A DNA stretch of 64,000 bases from Zelopaecilomyces penicillatus (GCA_005765155.1 VCCP01000004.1:4278001-4342000); one strand, 5' to 3'; counted from the first letter of the stretch, positions 11,732-24,793 are shown. Program-made: numbers and translations. The notes: generated by a model not told the origin, from the sequence alone.

Positions 11732-14700
11732 AGTCCCCGGTCATCTCTTGCGGGACTATAAGGCTACGGCGGAAAAGTGTTCCTGAACTTGGGCCAGACT
11801 TTTGCGGTACGGGTAGCCATGAGATTGCTTGACGCGCACGTTGTTATTCGAAACGGGCATTGAACAAGGTGTCCCAGCTATCTATCAAGGTAAGAGCTTG
11901 ATGAAGGCTGGCAAACCACTAATCGTGGAAAGCAAAATGTGACTATTTGATGATAACCATAGAAAGCTTATTCATAAAACAACTCCTGAAGCAGTCATTT
12001 CGGGGCCCAAGTTGATGAGGCGATTGATTAGAGATATGAATGCGATCTTGTAGGTAGAAGAAAATCTCTATACTGCTTGATATACCTGAATGGCCTCTCT
12101 TTCTTTTGTGGCTTCATGTGACATGTTTGAGTTACTTCACAAAGAAACGCTATGATTTGCGTATATTCATTGACTCGGTGTTTTGGGGAGGTGAGATTAT
12201 ATGATGTAGAACGCCCCATCTGACCCTGCCATGTTATTTAAATATTATATCAGGCTATTGGTGTAGTTCACTTCACCAATAAGTTATGCCCTATCTGCAG
12301 AGCCAGGATGTTGGTAGGAATAGTCAACTTTTGCGCAGCTTCTTCGGAGTCTATTTGAACTAAAGTGATATCGGAATTCTTTGTGCTAATTTGTTATTAG
12401 AATTGCTTCTGCGTGGATTTAAACTGATTGTAGTATAATCAATCTATGAGAGGATGAAAATCGGTACACTTCCATTTTATTGTGTCATCACAACTGTCGA
12501 AACCAGGAGTTCGCACATAAACCAGTGTGATATTTCTATTGGTAAGCTATTGTTAGAGAGTAGTAGTGAGTGAAAGTCTTTTTGAACATACAACTAATGG
12601 TCAGCTTTGCTTCAGCTGGACCTTTTATAAAGATGCATTTAACGAGCTTATCTAGCTATGAGGCTCGGCAACTGAGAAGGTGGGCTTTTATGATTAAATG
12701 ATGTACTCGAGTATGAAAAGACAGACGTTTTGGTCTTCGAATCGTTCACGGAGGTAACGACATCGTAAGCGTGGCCACGGAACCAGAAAGCGGCGCTCAG
12801 GTTGCAGCCATTAGGGTCATCATCATCAAAGTATAGGAACAAGGATAGTTAGCAAAGCCCTAGTGACAACGACAATAGGTAGAAGTTTCTTGAAATGATA
12901 GAAAGGAAAAAAAGAAGATGCGCCTTAGTTAGATTCTGAGGTGTATACTTATTTGGGATGTGAATGCAAGGACAGAAGGAATCACTCGAGCCTTTTGCAC
13001 AATAAGCTTTGAGCATCGTCAACCCCCTGGACTGGGACTACACCAACTAGACAATAGTATTGAGCCCATTGATCGAGAAGGAGGAAGGACAATGCTGAAA
13101 TTCTGAATTTCAACTAGAGGTATAACAGTACTCATGGCTAGGCTTGTCGCTTGACAAAGTGTGGTGGTTCTGACTACCATTTCAGTTCCTATCAGGCAAA
13201 CACGTCTTGTGAAATCAGCAGCCAAGTGCATAAAAGTTACACCAAGTAGCAGGGCGAACCAGAACAAAGTCGGCTCAAAACCAGCAAGTCGATCTACATC
13301 CAATGTGAGCCTGCATCAGTTGCTGCTCAACTAGTAAGAGAGGCGTTCAAGACTCGGGCTGTACTCCGAGTAGCCATACAGGGTAGGCTAATCTGTATTA
13401 CACGTCGTAGGAAGGGTCCTGAAGCCAAAGGGTAGAGTAACTACGAGGAAGTGATATACGAGTACACTACGGAGTAAACAAACACATGAAGGTTTATCTT
13501 TACGGCCAACTTGGAGATAAGTCTCTCCTCACCGACCCTGACACGACTACGACGACAACACGCCCTTCTGTGAGTACAGTTCAAACCCCCTCCCTGTCTG
13601 GGGTGAGTGCAAACTGTCCTCATATATACTGCTGGGCACTGACTGTTTTTCCTGCAGCGCAGCCTAATCGCGTCATACTGTGCGTATGGATTCGAATAGA
13701 TGATGTGACCTCACAGACACTCAGCGTTGCGCGTATTAGCCGTGTATTATGAGACCCAGCCAACACTGTACAACGCACAAGCAAGTGGTAGGAACCGTAA
13801 GTAATGCGTCTTCGCTGACGATTATTGCGCCATTTTGGGGGTCTCGGCTGCTTCCCGTCGATGGATCCGGCAGTTTGGGATCGTCTCCGCGAAGAAAGGA
13901 AAAATAAACCCCAGACAAGATTTCCCCGACTGGGCTTCCGTCCGTGCTTCTAGTCGCATTCACAAACGGGCACCAGCCACTTGCAACAGACGGAAAGTCC
14001 CTGTGGGGAGGGAGAAGAGAAGGGGGGCAAGCAGGAATCGTCACCAAAACCACGTAGTCGGGATCGGGGTTTCATGCTTTGGTGGTCTGTGACATTCTGG
14101 TTTGCATGGATGGCTACAATGCGCATCTAGTCATCGGCAACATCCACTTTTTGCCAATTTCCATGGTCCGTTTCTCTGATGAAGAATAAGAGAAGAAGAC
14201 GGAGGCTTTGCTTTTGCGGAGAGTGCGATCAACCCGAACCCCCCGGTGGGTGACTTGATTGTTCCATTTGTGGCCTCATCTCGTCTTGCTCAACGATGGC
14301 ACACAGCATGGGTAAGCAGTGCTACACTGAGCACTCAAGATAGGTAATCATTAGAAAGCTCTTGGTATCGCGAGCAATCTGCTGTCGGTGCGCATTGAGC
14401 TATAATTAATTATGCAGCGGGTGGTGACAGTAGGTGGCGATGACAAAAGGAGGCGGCGGCATTGATGGAATGCAAAAGACAAAGGACGGACGACGAACGA
14501 TGGCGAACAATCGAGAAGAGATGGGCTCACAATCATTTGATTATGAGTCTTAGTCAGACGGAATTCATTAAAGGACGCAGAGCTAAGCTCAGCTTCTGCC
14601 CAGCCAAAAAAGCCAAAAAGCTAGGGAGATTTCGTGATTTCTCACGCTGTCCAATCAGGGGTTGCCGGGCCGTCGGCGTGGGCCCCCTGGGAGACCCCGA

Positions 14701-15466
14701 AGACACCTGGAGACAAGCCCTGTCGCTGTGCTGTCAGTGGACGATTACAGTGGGACGAGCCCCAGAGCAGATGGTAAAAATTAGCGACTAGCGCTGCCGC
14801 TCGATAACGCCATTTCCGCCCCAGAGCACCAAAGAGCACCCAAGAGGCACCACGGCGTCGTCCACTTTGCCTCTTTTTTTGACTACAGCACTGGTTTTAG
14901 TGCCTCTCGCTCGCCAACAGCTCATCGCCACTCCTCGCACCCTTTTGACCCTCGGCCACCTTCGCCCTCAACCACCACATCGCCCAGCTAATATCATTGC
15001 TCGCGCATCTACGGAACTACGTTTCATCTGCTGCTGCTATCAGGCCGCCCATCTCTCACTGCTGCGACTTCACCCACCACCTCTTTCTTATCTGCTCTGC
15101 CACGCTGACGAGAGGCCCACAGTGCCAGTCCTCCATCCTCCCGCAGCGCCCGCCCCTCCCTGCGTGATCCATACGTCTTGGTGTGTCGCATCATTCGCGA
15201 TTGCGGTCGTTTTAATCGTGACGGAACAATCAGATCAGTCCGGATTTGTGGCTCCCCTGGTGGTTCCCCCGGTGGCTCCTAGGGCACTCGCATTCCTTGC
15301 CTGAACCTTGCAGGGTCGGTCGTTCTCTTGCTGCGCTGTCGTTGCGGTTTTGTGGTGCTGTGCCCGAATCCTAGCCTCGAAGCACGCCATCGCTCGTACC
15401 AAGCAAATGAGTCGCCATTCTTAGCATTTCTTCGTGCGACTGCCCTTATACCGCATCTTATTCTCC
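11732..15466. other. AT-rich island remainder and long upstream region of sconB
   Basis: 11.7-13.4 kb is AT-rich, with no frame longer than ~95 codons and no recognisable product. Base composition returns to normal after about 13.4 kb. 14.8-15.45 kb is pyrimidine-rich, which fits a promoter and long leader for sconB. An open frame at 14867-15304 lies in this leader but shows no conserved features and is not called. Confidence 0.4.
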
Positions 15467-17757
15467 ATGGATTCCCATGCCATGTCAGACGGCAATAAGC
15501 CGCAGTCTTCGCGATATGACGAATCGTCGTCTAGTCCCCGACCCCCACAGCCAACACCTTCGACGACAAAAACGACCACAGAATCAACGACCACAACAAC
15601 AACGCTGAGCTCAAGACAGCCTCAGCCAACAACGACAACTATCGTCGACCACCGAGTACATCACCCCTCTCGAGACAACTGCGAACGAAGGAGGCTACCG
15701 GGGGAGGATATCCCTCCCAAGGGCCTCGTCAAGATGCCCTCCGAATTAGTGGGCAAGACGCTTAGTCCCTTCCTCAAGGAACATATCCCCGACTTATATG
15801 CCCCGGTCGGCAAGAATATACACGATGAAACACACTTTCCCAAGGCCATGACTAGTGCAAAAGACACAAATACCCGTCTCTGCTACCGTCATCGGCCTGA
15901 CTCCAAGTGTCGCCGGGCTGCAGACGAGACCAAGATGGGTTTCATTCAAAGAGTACGTTTCCCAATCCATATACCCTCTCACCAGGTGTTGCTCTTCCCT
16001 CAACAATCTATCCTCACTTCGCATTCATTTGGGTGACCCTGCTGACAATCATCTGTGTATAGGAACTCAACAGCCTTCCCACCGCTGACCAAGAGGCCAT
16101 CACACACGTGTGGTCGTTATTCTCTGCCGCGCCTTCAAAACACCGCGAACTGATGTTGCAGGGCATCATCACCCAGTGCTGCTTCCCGCAGCTTTCGACC
16201 GTTTCCCGCGAAGTGCAGGAGCAGCTCAAGATTGACTTTCTCACTGCGCTGCCTACCGAACTTTCCTACAAAATTCTGTGCCGACTGGATACTGTTTCGC
16301 TGTGCAAGGCGGCCCAAGTGAGCCGTAGGTGGCGCGACTTGGCGGATGATGATGTCGTCTGGCACAGAATGTGTGAACAGCACATTGATAGAAAGTGTAC
16401 CACTTGTGGTTGGGGTCTGCCGTTGCTGGAAAAGAAGAGAATGAAGGCCTGGAGCAAGCATCAGCAGACAGCGCATGCTCGCCCCCCATCGTCACCAGAG
16501 ATTTCGATTGAGAACGACGAGGGTCCTGCGTCATCCCCGTCTGAGGGTTCCAACAAAAGACCGATGAGCTCCCAAGATGATATGCCATCGAAACGTCAGC
16601 GCGTCAACGGCTACGGCAATTCTCAGCCTCAGTTGGAGGTGGAACGCAAGTACCGACCATGGAAAGACGTGTATCGGGACCGGTTCAAGGTGGGATTCAA
16701 CTGGAAGACCGGCCGGTGTGCCATCCGTACATTTAGGGGTCACGAGAATGGCGTTACTTGTCTCCAATTCGATCATAACATCCTGGCTAGTGGTTCGTAC
16801 GATACCACGATCAAGATTTGGAACATTGAGACTGGCGAGGTGATTCGAACGTTGCGTGGACACACATCAGTCGTCAGAACGCTCCAATTCGACGACTTTA
16901 AGTTGATTAGTGGAAGTCTCGATAAAACAATCAAGATCTGGAACTGGCAGACGGGCGAATGCCTCAGCACACTTCAGTGCCATACGGATGGTGTCCTGTC
17001 GGTCCACTTTGACGGCTGCACGTTGGCGTCGGGTTCTATCGACAAGACAGTCAAGATCTTCAGTTTTAACAACAAGCAGACATTTTCGCTGCGTGGCCAC
17101 AGCGACTGGGTCAACCATGTTCGGATCGATTCCAACTCGCGAACTGTCTTCTCGGCTTCTGATGACCTCTCTGTCAAAATATGGGACCTCGATTCAAAGC
17201 AGTGCCTCAAGACCTTGCATGGCCATGTTGGACAGGTGCAGCAGGTGCTGCTGCTGCCACCAGATTTCGAGCCTGACGAAGATCCGGGCACAGACAAGGC
17301 GGACACAGCTTCGATCCATAGCGGCCGTAGCATCACACCAATACCCACTCCAGAGCAAGTTGCCGTAGATGACCGGGCATCTTTCGGGTATGGCTTTGTA
17401 TCGGATCCTTCGCGACCATTGCCGCCTCGTTACATGCTCACCGGTGGATTGGATAACACGGTGCGGCTGTGGGACATCCACTCTGGCAAGTGCATTCGCA
17501 GCATGTTTGGCCACGTTGAAGGTATCTGGGGGTTGGTCGGCGACACGCTCCGCGTTGTAACCGGGGCCAATGACTCAATGACCAAGATCTGGGAGCCGCG
17601 CTCCGGCAAGTGTGAACGAAGCTTCACGGGGCACTCGGGCCCAGTGATGTGCGTTGGGCTGAGCGACAGCCGGATGGCAAGCGGCAGCGAGGATGGAGAC
17701 ATTCGGCTGTACAGCTTCGAAGGTGAAAGAATGGAGGAAAGGGGGACACCTTCATGA
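15467..17757 (+). CDS. sconB: Sulfur controller, F-box/WD40 protein (Met30/scon-2 family)
   Basis: The exons are 15467-15952 and 16063-17757 (726 residues); the intron has a GTACGT donor and TATAG acceptor. I use ATG 15467 (MDSHAMSDG). The head is Ser/Thr/Pro-rich with a poly-Thr stretch. An F-box lies at about residues 220-265 (DFLTALPTELSYKIL then WRDLADDDVVW). Seven WD40 blades follow from about residue 380 (TFRGHENGVTC onward, each ending near KIW or RLW), the fifth carrying an acidic/Pro insert. In fungi this protein is the substrate receptor of an SCF ubiquitin ligase. It targets the bZIP sulfur activator (CYS3/MetR/Met4) and so enforces sulfur metabolite repression. Full length and all blades present indicate a functional gene. 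Confidence 0.95.
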
Positions 17758-18760
17758 AGAGATGCGGCGATGCAGACATCTATTTTCTTCTTTAGTTTTT
17801 CTTTTATGCTCGGGACTTGTTGCACACAAAATGCATTGCTGGCGCTATGGTGGGAGGTATCGATACCATGATGAGGCGTTGTAGGAATTTCTGGACGGAC
17901 GGACACTTTGGATCGGGTTTAAATTAGACGGACGGAACACTCTCTCACGGGATAAGATGCCAGTCGTGCTTTGGGCTCTATTTCATATTCTTCTCTTTTT
18001 TTTTGCGTTCAGGAGAGCATCATGGCAAATGGCGTTGGGATTTATGTAGAAGAAAGGCTGGTTGGCAAATCTATATTTCAATTTTTTTCTCCATTCCTCA
18101 GACTGCGTATTATTATATTAAGCGGGGTTTTGGTGAAGACACCTGAACATGCGTCGCATGTCTTACATTTTATTAGGGATTTGCTTGGATCTAATAGCTG
18201 CTACTGCTGCAACGTTCGCTCTTTGGGGTCTATTTTGGCTAGGCTGGTGTTGGGTGCACGAGGCACTAGGTTTGCATAAATGAATTGCTCGCATGGGTAC
18301 GACTTGACTGTCCTGCATGCCGTTGTGCACTTATCGGATGAAATGTTAATGTTTTGATATTATAAATGGCATGATTAATAGTTCTGAAAGGGGCGAGAAC
18401 GGCATTGTATGTGGTTTAGATCTCGGATTCACTCGGGGATAGATATTTGTGCAAGACTCTTGATTCTCACGAAGAAGTAGAAATTGGTGAACTACGAACA
18501 TCACAGAGCAGATCTAATCTTAAAATTGCAAATGACGTGATATGTTTTTTTCCCCCATTCCTGTCAGCAAAGAGAATAGTCAAATCATTAATTCATCTTT
18601 ATTATTCATGAAGTCGCCAGCATGTGGTCTATTGTGTCAGGAGGAGGGAAATCCAAGCCCAAAGCTTCAACTTCCGATGAACCTCGGCAAAGTCCGGCTA
18701 ATCAAAGGGTGATTGCATCTTGCTCAGTTTGACGGATAACTATTAGCGACAATCTCTTGA

Positions 18761-18790
18761 TCCGGAGCGTTCCGGAGCGTTCCGGAGAGC
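18761..18790. promoter_or_regulatory. Three tandem 10-bp TCCGGA-containing repeats
   Basis: Three head-to-tail 10-bp units: TCCGGAGCGT twice, then TCCGGAGAGC. Each holds the palindrome TCCGGA. Adjacent units create TCC-N10-GGA, which fits the published FacB consensus (TCC/G-N8-10-C/GGA). They lie about 1.65 kb upstream of the SFC1/acuL start. Function as an activator site is inferred. Confidence 0.4.
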
Positions 18791-20101
18791 GGAGGCATGC
18801 ACTTTCACTGTACTGACGTTATAAGGGACACCCGGGGTTGCGGCTGATGGACGGGTTGGATTGGATCCCTATACAAAGGTGAGGGAGGTCCAGTGTCCAA
18901 TAAGCTGGATGGGAGGTTGTAGTCGGAAGCACCCCGCATTATCACAAGCTCGGCTTGGAGTTCGGTTAAGATATACCGGGGTGTGTAAACGTCACTCCCA
19001 GTAAGCCGAGACCACATGAAAGATGGGAGCCGGCAGGTTGATTTCTAGATCCAATTGAGGCAGCAAATGGGTAATATTCAAAGCATTTATGGAGGTAAAG
19101 ACACTCTGTATGTAACGAGTGTTTCCCCTTCTTTGCACGATTAAAACGTGGGGGAGTTTCCGTGTCAAAGGCAAGACACACAGCCAAACGAAAAGGCAAG
19201 GTATCAGTTACTACGACGGCATGTGGCCCAAACGCGCGCATCGGTCGCACGGAACACACCCCCGGCTGAAGGAGATTCAGCCCCTTCCATCTGCCACTTT
19301 GCCACTCACTCGTTTCTTCCGTCTCCAATGGTCCTCCTCTTCCTTCCACTCGCCCGTCAATGTTATTAAAACCTCTCGCCCAATTTGAAGTTGTTATGCT
19401 TGGAGGGTTACTGAGAGAAATGATGAGGTTACGAGACAGAGCAGTGCTTTTTTCTCTACAGTAATTTAAACGATTAAAGACTTCAGTGGTATCTTTTCTT
19501 GTAAAGAGAAAGCTTCAGAGCTCGTAAAACTTGTACAGCCGCTAATTCCCGGCCCAAGGGTAAAAAGGTCGAGAATCCTTGTGACGTGTGGCTTTTGTGC
19601 CAATGATGAAGCCGCGACCAGGGGGTGTTTTGCAAGTGTTTATGTGTCTATGGTATGTTTCTGACAAACGATAATCCCGAGGTAATCAAGAATGGGTACA
19701 GCATTATTACTGTAGACAGTTTTGGACTGGAAGGATCCAGGCTCTCTATTAAAAGTTGAGTATTATACAGTCAGTCAGAAGGGGGCGTGTGGACAAGAGA
19801 GGGGGGAGTGAAGTCAATGGACGAGCTGATCGGACCCAGAATCAGATGCCAAAGTGGAAAAGAAAGCGTTGCCGCTAGCACAGTCAATGGCGTGTGCCTG
19901 AGTTTGGGAAGCGTCGCGTGTAAGTATGACTCTATAGGTTTTTTCCCTTGCGACCGTCTAGTTTCCTTTTAATCTTTTACTCTTTCTTCCATCTTCATCA
20001 TCATCTCCCTTCCCTTTCCATTTCCCCAAATTATCACTTCTAATTTGGGCAAATCTGGTTGCGCTCTACACAACGGTCGAACCTCCTCACGACCTCGACT
20101 T

Positions 20102-20125
20102 ACACACACACACACACACACACAC
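20102..20125. repeat. (AC)12 microsatellite
   Basis: An uninterrupted 24-base AC repeat in the likely promoter or leader of the SFC1/acuL gene. It should be length-variable between strains. Confidence 0.9.
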
Positions 20126-20294
20126 GTATATTCTCCGATTCCCCCGCTCTGACATCCACTCGCGTCCGGCGAACTTCGGGCGACTTCGGCATAACACCGC
20201 ACCTCTCGGCTTCTGACGTAGCGGAACCCCAAGTCACTAACACCAGTTACCACCCCTAGCAAAAAGCTACAGAAAGAAAGAGAGTGAGAGAAAG

Positions 20295-20309
20295 AGCGTT
20301 CCGGAGAGC
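20295..20309. promoter_or_regulatory. Single AGCGTTCCGGAGAGC motif near the SFC1/acuL start
   Basis: A 15-base match to the distal part of the tandem repeat at 18761-18790, located about 135-150 bases before the start codon. The shared motif at two places in one promoter suggests a binding site. Confidence 0.4.
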
Positions 20310-20444
20310 CGAGGGCTACTGATCTTGCGTCGCTGCTCTTTTCGCCATTGTACAGAGCGAAAGCAGAGCCAATTCATTCATAGGAAGAGTTTATAAGTAT
20401 TTGGAAGGGAATTTAAAAGACAAACACATTGGCGAGCAGACAAG

Positions 20445-21667
20445 ATGCCTACGATAGATGAAAAGAGAAAGCCGCCCACCGTGGCGACCAACCTCATCGG
20501 TACGTTCACCCTCTCCACCAATTGTGGCATCATTTCCTTCCATTGCTCAATTCTATGCGACTCTAAATAACATGCTCTGGCTAACACCCAATTCTTGTTC
20601 GCTACAGCCGGTGGTGGTGCTGGCATGATGGAAGCTCTCGCCTGCCATCCCCTCGGTAAGTTCTACTCCAACCGAATCTCCCTCCCCGGTGCAAGAGGAA
20701 AATAAAAAGTCATCTAATTAAGTTATAGACACAATCAAAGTCCGTATGCAGCTCTCCCGGCGCGCGCGCATGCCTGGCGCCCCTCGCCGCGGCTTCATCA
20801 AGACCGGTGTCGAGCTCGTCAAGCGCGAGACACCCCTCGGTCTCTACAAAGGTCTGGGCGCTGTCCTCACAGGAATCGTGCCCAAGATGGCGATCCGCTT
20901 TACTTCTTTTGAGTGGTACAAGCAGATGCTGGCCGACCCCTCTGGCCAGGTCTCCGGCAAGGCCATCTTCTCAGCCGGTCTCGCCGCGGGTGTCACCGAA
21001 GCCGTTGCTGTCGTCACCCCGATGGAGGTCATCAAGATTCGTCTGCAGGCGCAGCACCACTCCATGGCCGACCCTCTCGATATTCCTAAATACAGAAATG
21101 CTGCGCATGCGCTCTACACTGTCGTCAAGGAGGAAGGTTTTGGTGCGCTGTATCGTGGTGTCAGTCTGACGGCTTTGCGCCAGGGATCTAATCAGGCTGT
21201 CAACTTTACCGCATACACCTACTTTAAGCAGTGGCTCAAGGATTTCCAGCCTCAGTACGAGGGTACGAATCTGCCCAGCTGGCAGACTACCCTCATCGGT
21301 CTCGTCAGCGGCGCCATGGGTCCTCTGAGCAATGCGCCCATTGACACTATCAAGACGCGCTTGCAAAAGACCCCCGCCGAGCCTGGCGTCACCGCATGGA
21401 AGAGGATAACAAATATTGCAGCCGAAATGTTCAAGTAAGCCCCTCCTTTCACTACTTTATTTGTATTCCCTAGAGTTATCAGTTAGCTGACCCTCTCGCT
21501 TCACAAATGATAGACAAGAAGGCTTCCACGCATTCTACAAGGGCATCACGCCTCGTATCATGCGAGTTGCCCCTGGCCAGGCCGTCACTTTCACCGTGTA
21601 TGAGTACCTCAGGTCGCGGTTAGAAGCGAGCAACCTTGCGTTTACTGGTGGCAAGTTCGAGGAGTAA
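20445..21667 (+). CDS. SFC1: Mitochondrial succinate/fumarate carrier (Sfc1/AcuL)
   Basis: The exons are 20445-20499, 20608-20655, 20729-21434 and 21514-21667 (320 residues); all introns have standard GT/AG ends. Three repeats of the mitochondrial carrier family are present, with signatures HPLDTIKVRMQ, TPMEVIKIRLQ and APIDTIKTRLQ. Long stretches (GLGAVLTGIVPKMAIRF, GITPRIMRVAPGQAVTFTVYEY) are characteristic of yeast Sfc1/Acr1 and Aspergillus AcuL. The protein should sit in the inner mitochondrial membrane and exchange cytosolic succinate for mitochondrial fumarate, linking the glyoxylate cycle to gluconeogenesis on acetate or fatty acids. In other fungi such genes are induced by FacB/Cat8; TCCGGA motifs upstream are compatible with that. 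The small first exons (55 and 48 nt) are well supported because MPTIDEKRKPP-VATNLIAGG reads through as in family members. Confidence 0.93.
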
Positions 21668-21898
21668 GTGTGTGACTTGAACGAGGCAATTCATTTGGGG
21701 GGTACGAGTAGTAGTTGGTTGGCTGGCGGCTTTTTGCATGTGTCTTCGGGAAATGACCCGCACACGTCCATTTCATATACATTCATACATAGCTGTTTGA
21801 GAATTAGACAAATATCATACCAAACGAAAAACCTGTCTTTCTTTTTACTATATGCTAGTCATTATCTGGTCGTAACGTAACGTAACTTATTAAGCGCT

Positions 21899-23020
21899 CT
21901 ACCGCCCTGGTCGCTTCGGTCGGCTAAAGCCCTGTCGCACTGATACCTGAGGATGAAGATCGTTCAGCACGTCCTGCTCAATGATTTCACTGGGTTCCTC
22001 GAGCTCGAATTTCTTCTCCAGTTTTAAACCAGCCTCATTCTCAGCCACGGTCAACACAGCGCGCTTCATGAGTGGATACAGCATTCGGTACTTGATGGAT
22101 TTGGTGCCCGCCGTCGCTGGACATGTGTAGAAGAATAGCACAGGGCTCTGCTCAACACCGTCGTGGGTATGGTTGAAGCGGTAAAAGGTGAATCGGGGCT
22201 CGGTCGTTGAGATGGACTTGGACAGCTCAGTTATGGAACTGGGATTGGGCGATTCGGGGACTAGCTCAACCACTTCGGTGCTGGGGTTGATTCGCTGCCA
22301 TTGAAGTGTTTAGCCAATAGATGCCCAAGCTGTTCAGACGACGATAAAGACTTACCAGCATGGTAACTGTGCGGCTGCCTTGGCCAACCTCCCGCATTGC
22401 TGCCAGAGCATCCTCCTTGACAGGCATGTTTAGACTCTTGCTCAAATGAATCTCCCTCGTACCTGTCCCAGAACCAGCCGCCAGCTCAGCTTTCTTCACC
22501 TCTCCCAGTGTCCTCTCCTCTTCCGTCAGTGGAGCAGCTAGCTGATTATGGGCATCGTGGTCTTGGAAGCCCTTTGCCGTCAACTCCTGAGCAGTCGTTA
22601 CGAAGAGCGTCTCACGAAAGTGCTCCGATCCAAGCTCCCGTACGAGCGCTAGTCGGGTTGATGCGAACAACATCTTTTGTCGAACCGGTGCTGAGTCGGG
22701 AACATAGGTGATGGCTACCAATTTGGGGAGGTCATCGTATCGACGGAGCACAATGTACAGAGCCACGTCAGGCTTGATGTGTGGCTTCAGGCTGTTGAGA
22801 TTGTCGCTGAAGGATGTTGACGGCGATTCGGACGGCAATGTGGCAATGGGGACTAGCTTCTCACGCTCAATGGTAACTAGGAGGCCGAAGGAGGTGGTCG
22901 ACGAGAGCAGTGAGCTGAACTGAGCTTGAAGCTCCTCCGAGGCTGCACCGCGTCACTGTGTTAGCATCATCGAGTTAGAGAGTAGCTGGGAGATGCCTTA
23001 CCTGTAATGCCGGACTGCAT
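21899..23020 (-). CDS. TWF1: Twinfilin, actin-monomer-binding protein with two ADF-H domains
   Basis: The exons are 23020-23002, 22942-22356 and 22294-21899 (333 residues). The 19-nt first exon encodes MQSGIT, and ASEELQAQFSSL follows across the splice. The first ADF-homology domain spans about residues 1-140 and the second about 175-310, with YRMLYPLMKRAV near the second actin-binding helix. The basic tail ends GFSRPKRPGR, as in twinfilins where the C-terminus contacts capping protein. Twinfilin sequesters ADP-actin monomers and assists barbed-end depolymerisation at cortical actin patches. Length matches fungal members. It is convergent with the carrier gene, whose stop is only ~230 bases away. 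Confidence 0.9.
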
Positions 23021-24793
23021 TTTGAGCTATTGATGCGTCTGCTGAAGTCTGTTCCAGGCTGTCCCAAGAAAAGCGTCACTTGGAGATGTTTGGATGAGTC
23101 TAGCTGTAGGAGTCAGCATCCACTCCATCACCGTTGCCCCGCCATCTTCCGCGCTTCCATCTTGCTGCCCCACCATCAGACCCCTCATGGCCCGTGCGCT
23201 CTCTATTTCAAGAGGCTCTGGAGTCTCATCCCTCATCCTCTCTCTTCTTTAAAGACTCAGCTAGATATATTTGCTAGCATTTACTGGATTAGGGCATGGA
23301 TTAATAATCTGTAAAAAATTCTTCCAGTTTATGTATTTGAATAAGCTGTATCACAGATGGCAACAACAGCTCAGAATAAGAGGTCTCTTTGCTATATAAT
23401 GAGACTCAACACACCAAGCACTATCAACATGGAGAACCCTAACCCTAACCCATCACCTTCCTTGATATCATCCCCTTCTATGCCCTGCTTACAGCAACAC
23501 GAAGCTTGAGCCGTCATCTCCTTTTTAGTTTGGACCATGATACCTGTCGTTTCAGCCACGAAAAGCCCGGTTGTCAGACTCTCTCTTAAACTCCTTGTCG
23601 TACCAGCTGTTGTAACTACGGGCAACTTGTCCTTCGCCTTTTTGGTTGGGTGTTTGTGTTTGGGGGAAGTTGGTTGGTGCAGCATGACTAATGCAGGCAA
23701 AGGCGACTGCGAGGGAGGTGAAGGATTGAGGATGCATTATGACGGTAGTGACGCGACGGAAATGCCGGACAGTGAGTGGCTTTTGTTGTTGAATGGGTTG
23801 TGAGAATGAATGATGACATATGGTTCAGCAATTTCAGGTGCTTCAGGACTCTTCTTATAAAGTAGTAGATGTTGTCATAATTAAAACGCATGCCTACACT
23901 GCCTCGATGTTGGTGAAGCCTATGGAGACCCAACAGCGGAGCTTGCAGATTGTGATGTTGGATCCATGCCATCAAACAAACGTTCCCCAATGATGTACTG
24001 CAGGCGCAACATCGAGGACCCGATCACACAATCCTCAGTTCTGGATATTGCGTTCATTGGATAGAAGTTAAAGAGTGCTATTGGGTCAAGCGTAGGCCCG
24101 AAGAATGTACAGTTTAGACCAACAATTGTCTCATAAATCCTCCATACCAGACACTTTTTATTGTGTCTGTAAATATGCGTGAATTACAATGAATCAAAGA
24201 CCATTAAGCAAACAGTACTAGGTAAGCGGTGAAAAGCAGGCTGTGCTGGGTAGGTTATCGGTAAGTAGCTGGCTCAATTATTGATTCATCTTTGTTTGCC
24301 GTTGACGATATTAACATTTTGACAATGAGAAGTCGCTGTTGGTAAATAAAGCCGCGGATGAGTGGTGCTATTGAGGCCGATAGAACTGGAACTGGACCAA
24401 CCATTGTAAGGACCAACATATGTCTCATCCTTGCACTGTTCTTGAGCAACGAGTACGCAATCTGAGCTCTAACTTCCAGTCATCGGTCTTTTCCGTTCTT
24501 TTCCGTTTTATTTTTTGACATTACATTGTCTTACATGTTGTTCCGCCCGAACAAGTTCTCATTTTCCCCCTCCCTCTAGTGGTTCAAGATTGACAAGATC
24601 CACATCGCCACCAAGTCCCCCATCGTTGGTTAAACACTTGATGTTTTCCTCAGCTACTAAGTAGGGCTCCTCTCTCGGGCGCTTCTTCTCTTCTTCAGTA
24701 AGCCGTGTTAAATTTGCATTTCACTTACATCTTTCTCCCGTTCTTGCTTGGCTCCTATTGCATGTTGATATGCATTGGAGTCTTTGGGTTATC
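23021..24793. other. Intergenic with a possible small secreted ORF and telomere-like motif
   Basis: It contains the twinfilin promoter. A minus-strand frame 23737-23552 opens with a signal-peptide-like start (MHPQSFTSLAVAFACISHA). An overlapping minus frame 23700-23392 ends in a hydrophobic tail (GFSMLIVLGVLSLII). A frame change or intron would be needed to join them, and I see no convincing splice pair, so neither is called as a gene. From 23.8 kb onward nothing is recognised. Confidence 0.3.
23435..23451. repeat. Short interstitial telomere-like motif
   Basis: AACCCTAACCCTAACCC, almost three copies of the fungal telomere unit CCCTAA, far from any visible chromosome end. It may be a healed break or chance. 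Confidence 0.6.

Larger units (their letters stand above)
17758..20444. other. Intergenic between sconB and the SFC1/acuL gene
   Basis: It starts with the likely 3' untranslated region of sconB. It holds a tandem TCCGGAGCGT repeat (18761-18790), a dinucleotide repeat (20102-20125) and a second copy of the TTCCGGAGAGC motif (20295-20309); these are listed separately. No protein-coding frame with a known domain is visible. Confidence 0.45.

Noticed and set aside
14867..15304. 145-codon plus frame before sconB
   Set aside because: Pro/Leu-rich composition from a CT-rich leader, no motif, and sconB already has a good start at 15467.
23435..23451. A chromosome end or telomere array
   Set aside because: Less than three repeat units with ordinary genes on both sides, so it is only an interstitial motif.
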